Positions 45,769 through 53,800 of a DNA stretch of 64,000 nt are shown here, piece by piece (within the stretch, counting starts at the first letter, position 1; every line of letters begins with the position of its first letter). The notes beneath the pieces were generated by a model. The model was not told the DNA's origin. It made no database searches and saw nothing but the letters and a program-made list of their open reading frames with translations. This stretch comes from Nocardia spumae (lineage in GTDB: Bacteria > Actinomycetota > Actinomycetes > Mycobacteriales > Mycobacteriaceae): contig NZ_JAJFZL010000001.1 in assembly GCF_020733635.1 (NCBI RefSeq), forward strand, positions 62,001 to 126,000, in the 5' to 3' direction. The position numbers and the translations under genes are program-made.

Positions 45769-46950
45769 ATGTCCTCCGATGATGGGGCGCCAGCGGCGCC
45801 GGAACCGGAAACCGAAGCATCCGACAGGCCCACTCGCAGGCGTGCCGGAGCGAACCGCCATCGCTCGGTGCCGGGCCCGCGGCGACGTTCCGAGCACGGC
45901 CGTCGGGCGAGTGCGGAGGCCGGTGAGAAGGCGCTGCATCCACACCGGTTGCGCTGGGGTCTGCTCGCGGTCGCCATCGGCGCGGTGGTGGCGGCGCTGG
46001 TGACACTGTCCATCTCCGGATTTCGCAGTTCGCACGGTCTGGAGGCCCACGATCCCGGTACGGCCAAGGCACCCGGCGGCCACGCCGGCGCCGCCTTCGG
46101 CGCCGCGAAATCCGGCGACTGCCTCACCTGGACGAGCGCCAAGACGCTGGATCTGGCCAAGGTCAACTGCGCCGACAAGCATCTGTTCGAAGTCACCTCC
46201 GATATCGACCTGAGCCGGTACCCGGGGCGCGAATTCGGGCCCGGTTCCGCCTTTCCCGATTCGCTGCGCTTCGCCGAACTGCGCGACGAGCACTGCGGAC
46301 CGGCCGCGGCCGCCTATCTCGGCGGGCGGCTCGATCCGCGCGGCAAGTTCGTGGTCGGAATGGTCAACCCGGGTGAACCCGGCTGGCGCAACGGCGATCG
46401 GACCATCCGATGCGGGCTGCAGTTGGTGAGCGCGACCGGCAGTGCCACCCAGCAGGCCGTGGGCCGGGTGCGCGACAGCGATCAGTCGCGCATCTTCGAT
46501 CCGGGCACCTGCATCGGCATCAGCCAGAATCTGCCCACCAACGAGCCCGTCCCCTGCGGTCAGCCACATGCCTACGAGGTGATGTCGACCGTCGACCTCG
46601 GCACCCAGTTCAACGGCGGCCCCCCGGCCAATGCCGATCAGGACAAGTTCATGCAGGACGAATGCGGCCGCGCCGCAGGCGATTACCTGGGTGGACAGGA
46701 CGCGCTGATCAACAAGACGCTGACCATCTTCTGGGACAACCTCGACAGCCGCAGCTGGCTGGTCGGTAGCCACAAACTGAATTGCCTGGTGGGCAAGGGT
46801 TCTCAGGACGGTTTCTCGACCATCACCGGATCGGCCAAGGGCGATATCCTCATCGACGGCCAGGCTCCGGTGGCGCCGCCGAGTTCGGGTCGCTCCACAC
46901 CCGCGCCGCTGCCGGGCGCCGCACCCGCGCCGATTCCGCCGGGGGGCTGA
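45769..46950 (+). CDS. Septum-formation family membrane protein
   Basis: A 393-residue protein with a disordered basic N-terminus, one membrane span (LLAVAIGAVVAALVTLSI near residue 70) and a large outer part made of two similar halves. Each half has conserved Cys pairs: SGDCLTWTSAKTLDL and VNCADKHLFEVTSDI in the first, GTCIGISQNLPTNE and VPCGQPHAYEVMSTVDL in the second. This repeat is the septum-formation/DUF4190-neighbour domain found in Rv3835-like proteins. It ends in a Pro-rich tail. It lies upstream of a metallopeptidase, likely cotranscribed. Confidence 0.82.
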   Translation: MSSDDGAPAAPEPETEASDRPTRRRAGANRHRSVPGPRRRSEHGRRASAEAGEKALHPHRLRWGLLAVAIGAVVAALVTLSISGFRSSHGLEAHDPGTAKAPGGHAGAAFGAAKSGDCLTWTSAKTLDLAKVNCADKHLFEVTSDIDLSRYPGREFGPGSAFPDSLRFAELRDEHCGPAAAAYLGGRLDPRGKFVVGMVNPGEPGWRNGDRTIRCGLQLVSATGSATQQAVGRVRDSDQSRIFDPGTCIGISQNLPTNEPVPCGQPHAYEVMSTVDLGTQFNGGPPANADQDKFMQDECGRAAGDYLGGQDALINKTLTIFWDNLDSRSWLVGSHKLNCLVGKGSQDGFSTITGSAKGDILIDGQAPVAPPSSGRSTPAPLPGAAPAPIPPGG

Positions 46951-46955
46951 CCACA

Positions 46956-47309
46956 GTGCCGGTGTCCATGTCGGAGAGCCGGTTCGAGGAATTGGTCGGC
47001 GAAGCGCTGGATACGATTCCGCCCGGGCTGACCAGGGCCATAGACAATGTCGTGATCCTCGTCGAACCGCGCAACCGCGACGATCCGCACCTGCTCGGGC
47101 TCTACCACGGCATCGCGCTGACCGACCGGGTGGACAGCCAATACGGCGGCGCGCTACCCGACACCGTGACGATCTACCGGGACTCGATCCTCGAGATGTG
47201 CGAGGACGAACAGCAGGTCGTCGAGGAAGTCGCCATTACCGTGATCCATGAGATAGCTCACTATTTCGGCATTGACGAAGACCGGCTGCATGAGCTGGGA
47301 TGGGGCTAG
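46956..47309 (+). CDS. Metallopeptidase-like protein with HExxHxxGxxD
   Basis: A 117-residue protein of the small metallopeptidase family (DUF1025-like). The zinc site is VIHEIAHYFGIDEDRLHELGW: two His and the following Asp/Glu as the third ligand. GTG 46956 has GGGGGG ten bases upstream; ATG 46968 is an alternative. It starts five bases after the septum protein stop, and the pair is conserved in mycobacteria (Rv3835-Rv3836, from memory). It is probably cytoplasmic as no signal is seen. Confidence 0.85.
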   Translation: MPVSMSESRFEELVGEALDTIPPGLTRAIDNVVILVEPRNRDDPHLLGLYHGIALTDRVDSQYGGALPDTVTIYRDSILEMCEDEQQVVEEVAITVIHEIAHYFGIDEDRLHELGWG

Positions 47310-47311
47310 TC

Positions 47312-47332
47312 TTTACACGCGAAAGCGGTAAA
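47312..47332. repeat. Small hairpin with GAAA loop behind the metallopeptidase
   Basis: TTTAC-A-CGC-GAAA-GCG-GTAAA, arms of eight pairs with one bulge, just three bases after the stop at 47309. It may end the septum/metallopeptidase transcript or act as an operator for the PE operon. Confidence 0.4.
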
Positions 47333-47406
47333 GTCGAAGTGATTCGGGATTGGCGGGAACCGAAAGGAGATCCGTCGCGTCCAATCATCTCGTAGGGGGA
47401 ATTCTC

Positions 47407-47496
47407 GTGGTTCCACCGAAGGGTCGGTCATACAGTCCGGGCACCGGTGCGGTACTCGAACTCAGGCTGTCCCGACACTTGCACAGCCGCCACTAG
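47407..47496 (+). CDS. Leader micro-ORF, 29 aa, upstream of the PE gene
   Basis: A GTG at 47407 preceded by TAGGGGGA opens a 29-codon frame beginning VVPPKGRSYSPG and ending HSRH with TAG at 47494-47496. It stops 14 bases before the PE ATG. The ribosome site is good, but the peptide has no recognised family. It could be a leader peptide linked to regulation of the PE/PPE/EspG operon, or simply a chance frame. Confidence 0.4.
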   Translation: MVPPKGRSYSPGTGAVLELRLSRHLHSRH

Positions 47497-47510
47497 AAGG
47501 AGTTCGAGTC

Positions 47511-47822
47511 ATGGTTGGTCTGCTCGGTGTACAGCCCGAAGTCGTCCTCGCGGCCTCGGCGGAACTCGATCTGCTCGCCGAACGTCTCGCCGCCGCAAGC
47601 GCATTGAGCGGACCGGCGACCCATGTCGTTCCGGCCGGCGCCGAAGAGGTCTCCGCGACCGCGGCCGCCCACCTCAACGAAGGTGCCCTCAGCCACGACC
47701 GCGCGGCCGCCCAGGCCATTCTGGAATTGCATCACGCCGCCGCGATCCTGCGTCAGCAGTTGGCTTCCTACATCGCCGAAGACGGATTGAACGCCGCCGC
47801 CACCGCGGCCATCACGTTCTGA
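47511..47822 (+). CDS. PE-family protein
   Basis: A 103-residue PE-like protein, nearly all helix. It starts with MVGLLGVQPEVVLAASAELDLLAERLAAAS and has a later AAAILRQQLASYIAEDGLNAAAT segment. It lacks the exact Pro-Glu at residues 8-9 but has QPEV at that place. PE proteins pair as four-helix bundles with PPE proteins and are exported by ESX type VII secretion. AAGGAG precedes the ATG. It is followed directly by a PPE-like and an EspG gene, which strongly supports the assignment. Confidence 0.8.
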   Translation: MVGLLGVQPEVVLAASAELDLLAERLAAASALSGPATHVVPAGAEEVSATAAAHLNEGALSHDRAAAQAILELHHAAAILRQQLASYIAEDGLNAAATAAITF

Positions 47823-47871
47823 CCCGAGGCCCAACGATCCTTCACCACACCGTTCGTTCAGGGGAGACACA

Positions 47872-49038
47872 ATGACCGCAGGATTGACCGGAGTTTACTG
47901 GTTGCCCCGTCTGGCCGAGGGCAACTCGAGTCTGCTGACCGCCGGACCGCATGCGATTCCGGCCGCGGCCGCCGCCACCGCCTGGGGCGGGCTCACCGCG
48001 GCGTGGGTCGACGCGACCGCCACCGCCGTCCGGGTGATGGCGGAGCTCGGCGTCGGCATGGTCGGCATCAACGGCACCGTCGCACTGGCCAAGCTCGCCG
48101 GATTCACCGGCTGGGCCGAACAGCAGGGCGTGCAGGCGGCCGCCATGGCCGCCAAGGCCTCCGCACACGCCACCGCCAATACCGTTGCGAGCCTGGCCAT
48201 GCCGAGCCTGCCCGAGATCGCGGCCGCCGATACGGCCCGCGTCGCGGCGCACGCGCACGGTGGCGATCTCGACGGCTCGGCCGAAATCGCCGAGGCCGTG
48301 AAAGCCGCGCTGGACATCCAGGCAGCCCTGGTCATGGACACCTACGAGTCGACGGTCGAGGCCATGATGGCCACTCCGGCCGAGTTCGCGCCCCCGCCGC
48401 CGATCGCGGCCGGCGCCGGACTGGCCGAGGGCGGTGCCGAGTCGGCCGCGCAGAACACCAGCGGTGATCCGATCCAGACCGCGGCCGCCGCGGCCCAGGC
48501 ATTGGCCAGTAACCCGAGCGTGATCAGCGCCGCGACCCAGGCGGCTCAGGTCGCGGGTTCGGTGGCCACCACGGGTGTTTCGACGGCCGGCAACGTGGCG
48601 GGTACCGCGATCGCCGCGGCCACCCACGCCGGATCGGCCTCGACCATGTCGCCGATGATGATGGGCGGTCTCGGTGGTGTCGCCGCTGCCGGCGGTGCCG
48701 CGGCGGCCACCCGGGCGGTGTCGTTCACCGGCAGCAGCGTGGGAATCGGGAATGGCGCGGGCACACTTCAGCTGCCCGAGGGCTGGGGCGCGGGCAATGT
48801 CATCGGTCAGCCGGCCGGTGCCCCGGTGGTCGAGTCCGGTGCCCCGCAGGTCGGCACGCCGGCTCCGGCTCGGGCCGGCAATCCGTCGGGTAATCCGCTG
48901 CTGGGCCGTCAGGTTCACAGTGACGACGACGAGAGCGATCACAACGGCACCGACTACCTCCGCGGCGATCACTTCGCCGACGGTCGGATCATCGCGGCCG
49001 GCGTCATCGGCGGAGGCGCGATTACCGAGGAACGCTAA
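47872..49038 (+). CDS. PPE-family protein with acidic C-terminus
   Basis: A 388-residue PPE-like protein. The N-terminal domain reads MTAGLTGVYWLPRLAEGNSS, followed by helices with many Ala and a GWAEQQGVQAAAMAAKAS segment that align with the PPE helical hairpin, although the eponymous Pro-Pro-Glu is replaced by LPRL. The middle and C-terminal part is Ala/Gly-rich (GVAAAGGAAAATRAV), and the last 50 residues are acidic and histidine-bearing (SDDDESDHNGTDYLRG). The stop TAA is directly followed by the EspG GTG. PE and EspG neighbours make it a type VII substrate. Confidence 0.8.
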   Translation: MTAGLTGVYWLPRLAEGNSSLLTAGPHAIPAAAAATAWGGLTAAWVDATATAVRVMAELGVGMVGINGTVALAKLAGFTGWAEQQGVQAAAMAAKASAHATANTVASLAMPSLPEIAAADTARVAAHAHGGDLDGSAEIAEAVKAALDIQAALVMDTYESTVEAMMATPAEFAPPPPIAAGAGLAEGGAESAAQNTSGDPIQTAAAAAQALASNPSVISAATQAAQVAGSVATTGVSTAGNVAGTAIAAATHAGSASTMSPMMMGGLGGVAAAGGAAAATRAVSFTGSSVGIGNGAGTLQLPEGWGAGNVIGQPAGAPVVESGAPQVGTPAPARAGNPSGNPLLGRQVHSDDDESDHNGTDYLRGDHFADGRIIAAGVIGGGAITEER

Positions 49039-49872
49039 GTGACAATTCTCGGCGAAGGCCGCGGGTCATCCGCACTCGAGGGCGTGGTGTTGTCGCTCGA
49101 CGAGATGCAGTTTCTGCTCGAGAAACTGGAGATCGACGAGGTGCCGGTCGTATTGAATGCGATCGGCCGCTATGACAACGTCACCGACCATGGTAGGGCG
49201 ATGGCCGCGGCCGCCGAATCACTCACGGCGCGTGACCTACTCGTCGACAGTGTGGTGCATCGCGATCTCGAGGACCGGTTGCGGGCGTTGTATCGCCCGC
49301 ACTGGGTGATCGCGATGCGCTGGTACGTCGGCGATCGGGTGAACCGCTTCTGTCTGGCCAAGGGGGACGAGCTCGAGGTCGTGGTACTGCGGGGCCCGGA
49401 CTCCTACAGCGTCGATGAGGTCGGGCACGATCTGCCCGGCACCATCATGGCCGCGCTGGGCCCCGCCGAAGCGCTCGAGCTCAGCGGTATGAACGTCCTC
49501 ACCGAGGAACTCAAACCGATCCTCGGTGATGCCGGTGACGCCGCGTCCACCACGCAGCGCCTCAACCGCGTGGGCCGTCCGGCGCGCGATGCTCAGGTTC
49601 TGGGCTCGGCCCTGGTCGAAATCCACTCGCACGCTTCGATCGTCGGCGTCGTCTACAACGATGCCAGTCGCGATGTCTCCGACGGCATGATCGCGGTCTA
49701 CAACACTCGCAACGGCCGCTTCATCGGCGTCACCACCCGGTCCGACGACGATGTCATGTGGACGTCGCTGGCCAGTGGCACCGCGGGGCGCCTGCGCACC
49801 GCGATCAAGGACCTCATCGAGAAGCTGCCGCTGCGCGAGGATTTCACACCCATTACCCCGGGCCTGGTCTGA
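49039..49872 (+). CDS. EspG-family ESX secretion chaperone
   Basis: A 277-residue cytoplasmic protein of the EspG family, which binds PE-PPE dimers through the PPE tip and guides them to the ESX membrane complex. It has the EspG pattern of an N-terminal ALEGVVLSLDEMQFLLEKLEI beta-alpha segment and repeated beta strands with internal similarity (WVIAMRWYVGDRVNRFCLAKGDELEVVVLRG, then HSHASIVGVVYNDASRDVSDGMIAVYNTRNGRF). It starts with GTG directly at the PPE stop. No ESX core genes are in the window. Confidence 0.85.
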   Translation: MTILGEGRGSSALEGVVLSLDEMQFLLEKLEIDEVPVVLNAIGRYDNVTDHGRAMAAAAESLTARDLLVDSVVHRDLEDRLRALYRPHWVIAMRWYVGDRVNRFCLAKGDELEVVVLRGPDSYSVDEVGHDLPGTIMAALGPAEALELSGMNVLTEELKPILGDAGDAASTTQRLNRVGRPARDAQVLGSALVEIHSHASIVGVVYNDASRDVSDGMIAVYNTRNGRFIGVTTRSDDDVMWTSLASGTAGRLRTAIKDLIEKLPLREDFTPITPGLV

Positions 49873-49876
49873 TCGC

Positions 49877-50578
49877 CTAACCCATCGGATCGTCGGCGGC
49901 CGGCTCGACCTGGTATCCGAACGGTGGGGTGTAACGGCCCCACCGCACACAGGTCCAGCCACCCTCGGCGGTCGGCACCAGCTCGATGGTCTCGGTGTTG
50001 TCGAGGTGGTTGTTGGTGGTGAACGGTGGTGCGACACCGGTGAGTTCACGCGCTACCAAACGCATGGCGGCACCGTGGCTCACCAACAACACGTCGCGCG
50101 AGTCCGAACCCGGTGCGAGGTAGTCGGCGCGAAGCTGTTCCAGCACCGGAAGATAGCGGCCGAGAACCTCTTCGCCGGATTCGCCACCCGGTAGCCGGGT
50201 ACTCAGTTCACCGATATGCCAGGAGCGGTAGATTCGCTGGAATTCGTGATGCGCCGCATCGGAATTCGAGCCTTCGAGCTCACCGACCTGGACCTCGTGC
50301 ACACCGTCGAGGACCTCGGCCGGAACCCCGATACCCGATTCGATGTGCCCGGCGGTCTGCCGCGCCCGCAGCGCGACCGACGAGTACAGCCGCACCGGCG
50401 GTTCCGCCAAGCGCGCGGCGAACGACTTCGCCTGCGCCACACCGCGTTCGGTCAGAGGCAATCCGGGCACCCGGGTATCGAGCAGCTTGGCGACATTGCC
50501 TTCGGTTTCGCCATGGCGGACCAGCACCAATCTGCCGGGTCCCCTGCCGGGATCTTTCGTTGCTTCGGGTTCGCTCAT
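49877..50578 (-). CDS. Histidine phosphatase (phosphoglycerate mutase-like)
   Basis: A 233-residue enzyme of the histidine phosphatase superfamily. The catalytic RHG is in LVLVRHGETEGNVAKLLDT, the second His in LLVSHGAAMRLVAREL, and the RLPGGES block in between. It is not a glycolytic mutase by length or pattern; more likely a broad phosphatase. Its ATG overlaps the pheA stop in an ATGA junction. In mycobacteria, this gene (Rv3837c) also follows pheA. Confidence 0.9.
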   Translation of the reverse strand: MSEPEATKDPGRGPGRLVLVRHGETEGNVAKLLDTRVPGLPLTERGVAQAKSFAARLAEPPVRLYSSVALRARQTAGHIESGIGVPAEVLDGVHEVQVGELEGSNSDAAHHEFQRIYRSWHIGELSTRLPGGESGEEVLGRYLPVLEQLRADYLAPGSDSRDVLLVSHGAAMRLVARELTGVAPPFTTNNHLDNTETIELVPTAEGGWTCVRWGRYTPPFGYQVEPAADDPMG

Positions 50579-51495
50579 GAAGCGTCCACCCCCTTCTTCA
50601 CATCGTCCAACCAGGCCGCCGCCGGCTCGTCGGCGGGCGGCGGCGAACCACTCGGTGAGCTCGCCGGCCACGAGCCCAGATAGCGAATGCGCCCCGCCGT
50701 GCGGTGCAGTGCCTTGAGGGCGTCGGCGACGGCGGTGTCCTCGATATGGCCGACGCAATCGAGGTAGAACCGGTAGGTGCCCATTCCGGTGCGGGTGGGC
50801 CGCGATTCGATGCGGGTCAGATCGACACCGCGGGTGGCGAATTCGGCGAACACCCGCATCAGCGAGCCCGGCTCGTTGGCCAACTCCAGGACCACCAGCG
50901 AGGTGCGATCGGCACCGGTGCGCGCGGGCGCTCGCCGCGGCGGCGTGACCAGGACGAACCGGGTGATGGCCTGATCGTGGTCAGCGACGCCGGTGGCCAG
51001 TTCGACCAGGCCCAATCGCTGTCCGGCCAGCGAGGTCGACACCGCGGCGTCGGCGTGGCCGGCGACTACGTCCTCGGCTGCGGCGGCATTCGAGGCCGAG
51101 GTGTACATCCGGGCCTGCGGGAGCCGATCCGCCAGCCACAACCGCACCTGCGCGGCGGCCACCGGATAGGCCGCGATCGTGCGCACCTGCGACAGTTCCA
51201 CCCCGGGAGCGGCCACGATCGCGAAGGCCACATCCAGTTCGGTTTCGGCCACGATCTGTAGCCGCGGCCCCACCGCGAGCGCGTCCAAGGTCGCCGAGAT
51301 CGAGCCCTCGACCGAGCTCTCGATCGGTACCACCGCGCCGTCGACCGCACCGGAACGGATCAGCTCCAGTGCGGCGCCCTGACTGGGTGCGGCGATCCGC
51401 TCGACCGGCTCATCGAAGGTCTGCGCGGATTCGAGTTGGGCGAGGGCCATCTCGGTGAAAGTTCCCGACGGCCCGAAATAGGCGATACGCGGCAC
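50575..51495 (-). CDS. pheA: Prephenate dehydratase
   Basis: A 306-residue monofunctional prephenate dehydratase converting prephenate to phenylpyruvate for phenylalanine synthesis. The catalytic domain starts with RIAYFGPSGTFTEMALAQL, contains VVPIESSVEGSISATLDAL, and has the ITRFVLV block near residue 170. A C-terminal ACT domain follows with NEPGSLMRVFAEFATRGVDLTRIESRPTR, the phenylalanine-binding ESRP motif. GTG start. Cotranscribed with the phosphatase downstream. Confidence 0.96.
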   Translation of the reverse strand: MPRIAYFGPSGTFTEMALAQLESAQTFDEPVERIAAPSQGAALELIRSGAVDGAVVPIESSVEGSISATLDALAVGPRLQIVAETELDVAFAIVAAPGVELSQVRTIAAYPVAAAQVRLWLADRLPQARMYTSASNAAAAEDVVAGHADAAVSTSLAGQRLGLVELATGVADHDQAITRFVLVTPPRRAPARTGADRTSLVVLELANEPGSLMRVFAEFATRGVDLTRIESRPTRTGMGTYRFYLDCVGHIEDTAVADALKALHRTAGRIRYLGSWPASSPSGSPPPADEPAAAWLDDVKKGVDAS

Positions 51496-51580
51496 GGATA
51501 CGACATTACTGGCAGTTGGCTGCCGACTCGCCGTTTGCGTGTACCCGGCAGTAACCGACCAGGTAGGCGAGTCGATGCGG

Positions 51581-52000
51581 TCAGGGCCGCAGCACCCGCA
51601 GCGCCTCGGTCAGCACATCCACCCGGTCGGTCTCGACCGCCAGCAGCACCTCGCGCAACGCCTGAACGGCCGGAGCGGTCAGCCCGCGCAGGAATTCGAT
51701 ATCGGGACCGGTCAGCGCCCTCCGAATATCGTCACCGCACAGCGCGGCCACGGTGGCGGCGACGATCGCCACCGCGCGCTCACCCGAGGACGTGACCGCG
51801 ATGAAGCCGGTATCGGAATGTGCGACGCCGACCAGGAATTCGGCGATCCGCTCGTCGGGCAGATCCAGATCGAGCACCGGCGCCTGTGGGTTCGCCGACG
51901 GCGCCCGGACCAGGTCCTGCACCAGATCGGTGCGGGCGGCGACCGGCACGCTCAGCGATACCAGGACGGGTTCGGAGGCGGGCGTCTGATCGTGCGGCAC
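51581..52000 (-). CDS. Hypothetical protein, 139 aa
   Basis: A 139-residue protein of unknown family with no signal or membrane span, rich in Ala, Leu and Asp. Start is GTG at 52000 with GGTGGAAAT upstream; the frame goes back to 52039 but that part overlaps the iron-box region. It is divergent from DUF2470 and may share the iron box as its own regulator. I see two repeats of acidic-hydrophobic helices (PDERIAEFLVGVAH, SGERAVAIVAATVAAL) but no known motif. Confidence 0.55.
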   Translation of the reverse strand: MPHDQTPASEPVLVSLSVPVAARTDLVQDLVRAPSANPQAPVLDLDLPDERIAEFLVGVAHSDTGFIAVTSSGERAVAIVAATVAALCGDDIRRALTGPDIEFLRGLTAPAVQALREVLLAVETDRVDVLTEALRVLRP

Positions 52001-52047
52001 ATTTCCACCGTAGCGAGCGCAATGCTTGCGCATCCACACGCGGTGAC

Positions 52048-52066
52048 TTAGCTTAGGTTTACCTAA
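52048..52066. promoter_or_regulatory. IdeR/DtxR-type iron box
   Basis: TTAGCTTAGGTTTACCTAA matches the 19-bp consensus TTAGGTTAGGCTAACCTAA at 16 of 19 positions and is 34 bases upstream of the DUF2470 start. IdeR with Fe2+ binds such dyads to repress iron-acquisition genes or activate storage genes. This is the strongest metal-responsive operator seen in the window. Confidence 0.8.
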
Positions 52067-52099
52067 TTATCTGTCGTGGGTTTGTCACTGGAGGTTTGT

Positions 52100-52873
52100 A
52101 TGCGCCGCACGATCACGTCCGCCGCTCCATCCGCCGCGGAGCGGATCCGCAGTGCGTGTGCCCATGCCGAGAGTTCGGTCCTGGCCCTGCCCGGTACCGA
52201 TCCCATTCCCACGTCCGTGCATCACCTGCGGGCCTGCGGCGATGTGGTCATCGCCGTCGCGCGCAATTCGGCGGTGGTGGCCGCCGCCGCGGCCGAGGTC
52301 GGGTCCCCCGGAGTCCTCGAACTCACCGACCACGCGCCGCTGCCCCTGCGCGAACCAGTGCGCGCCCTGGTCTGGCTCCGCGGGCGGGTACGGGCGGTTC
52401 CGGGACATGCGCAGCGCGCTGTGGCATCCCAGGTCGCGAGTGAATATCCGCACCCCGGTCTGCTCGATGTCGGCCACACCACCACCCTGCTGCGGGTGGT
52501 CCTGGAATCCGCCGTCGTCGCCGATGCCGCCGGGGCCGAATCGGTATGCCCGCACGATTTGCGCAGTGCCGACGCCGACCCGTTCTGGGAGCTGGAATCG
52601 GCCTGGCTGCAACATATGGACTCCGATCACGCCGATGTGATCGCCCGGCTGGCCCGGCATCTGCCGGTGCGGCTGCGCGGCGGTTCGGTGCGGCCGCTGG
52701 CGATCGACCGCTACGGCGTCACGCTGCGCGTCGAGGGCCCCGATACCGATCACGATGTGCGCCTGCCGTTCCACTCACCGGTCGACGATGTGCAAGCGCT
52801 GAGCCGCGCGGTGCGGATCCTCGCCGGGTGCCCGTTCTTCGATCGCCTGCACGGATCCGACCGCCCCGCCTGA
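52100..52873 (+). CDS. DUF2470-domain protein, HugZ/heme-related
   Basis: A 257-residue protein whose C-terminal 90 residues form a DUF2470 domain (ELESAWLQHMDSDHADVIARLARH then VRPLAIDRYGVTLRVEG), found beside heme oxygenase HugZ-type domains. The N-terminal part could be a partner FMN-binding-like split barrel. ATG at 52100 has TGGAGGT five bases upstream. The iron box immediately upstream suggests iron-dependent control, and a heme-degrading or heme-sensing role is plausible but unproven. Rv3839 in M. tuberculosis (258 aa, from memory) is the likely orthologue. Confidence 0.8.
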   Translation: MRRTITSAAPSAAERIRSACAHAESSVLALPGTDPIPTSVHHLRACGDVVIAVARNSAVVAAAAAEVGSPGVLELTDHAPLPLREPVRALVWLRGRVRAVPGHAQRAVASQVASEYPHPGLLDVGHTTTLLRVVLESAVVADAAGAESVCPHDLRSADADPFWELESAWLQHMDSDHADVIARLARHLPVRLRGGSVRPLAIDRYGVTLRVEGPDTDHDVRLPFHSPVDDVQALSRAVRILAGCPFFDRLHGSDRPA

Positions 52874-52920
52874 CCCGCGGCGTCCGTCCGGTGCCCACCG
52901 GACACCCCTAGATTGGGCTT

Positions 52921-53715
52921 ATGCTTTCGGCTGCCCGTTCCGTGCCTTCATGGCCCGCGCCCGCTCCGGAACGCGAGCGGTTCGCGATCCGGGTCGAGAT
53001 CGCGATCGTCCTGGTCATCACCTTCGGTTCGAGCGGTGTCGGTGCGGCGCTGTCACTCCTCGAGAGTGCACTCGCACCGGGTGGTATCGCCAATCGCGAA
53101 GTCGCGCTGAACCCTTCGCGCGCCGCGCAATCGACCATCGATCTGCTGTTACAGCTGCTGAGCGTGGCGCGGCTGGTGGCCTGGGGCGCGCTGGGTCTCT
53201 ACCTGTTGTGGCGCAGCGGGATCGGGCCGCGGCTGCTCGGGCTGGCACGGATCCGGCTGCGCGGGGATGTGCTGCCGTCCCTCGTCCTCGCGACCGTGAT
53301 CGGCCTGCCGGGATTGGGGCTGTATCTGGCGGCGCACGCACTGGGGATGAGCGTCACCATCGTCCCCAGCTCACTGCACGACCACTGGTGGCGACTGCCC
53401 GTGCTGGTGCTGTCGGCGATCGCGAACGCGGTGGCCGAGGAGATCGTGGTGGTCGGGTACCTGATCAGCCGGCTGCGCGCCCTCGGCTGGTCGGAGAATC
53501 GTTCGCTGGCGGCCTCGGCGCTGCTGCGCGGCAGCTACCACCTCTATCAGGGACTGGGCGGCGGGCTCGGCAATGTGGTGATGGGGGTGATCTTCGGCCG
53601 GTACTGGCAGCGGACCGGGCGGCTGTGGCCGCTGATCCTCGCGCACGCGACGATCGACTCGATCGCCTATATCGGCTATACCGCCCTCCACGAACACGTT
53701 TCCTGGTTACCGTAG
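52921..53715 (+). CDS. CPBP-family intramembrane protease
   Basis: A 264-residue membrane protein with about eight spans. The Abi/CPBP motifs are seen: VAEEIVVVGYLISRL (motif 1 with EE but Gly-Tyr instead of the usual Arg), RGSYHLYQG (motif 2 His) and LAHATIDSIAYIG (motif 3 HxxxD). These are putative glutamic-type proteases of the Rce1 superfamily. Target unknown. The gene lies between DUF2470 and LCP, with its ATG just after TTGGGCTT. Confidence 0.85.
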   Translation: MLSAARSVPSWPAPAPERERFAIRVEIAIVLVITFGSSGVGAALSLLESALAPGGIANREVALNPSRAAQSTIDLLLQLLSVARLVAWGALGLYLLWRSGIGPRLLGLARIRLRGDVLPSLVLATVIGLPGLGLYLAAHALGMSVTIVPSSLHDHWWRLPVLVLSAIANAVAEEIVVVGYLISRLRALGWSENRSLAASALLRGSYHLYQGLGGGLGNVVMGVIFGRYWQRTGRLWPLILAHATIDSIAYIGYTALHEHVSWLP

Positions 53716-53800
53716 GAATCAACACCTGCGGAAATTCGCCAGGTCGGCACCGGAGTCACCGGGTGCCGACCCGGGTGACGCCGGAATAAGTACCATCGCG

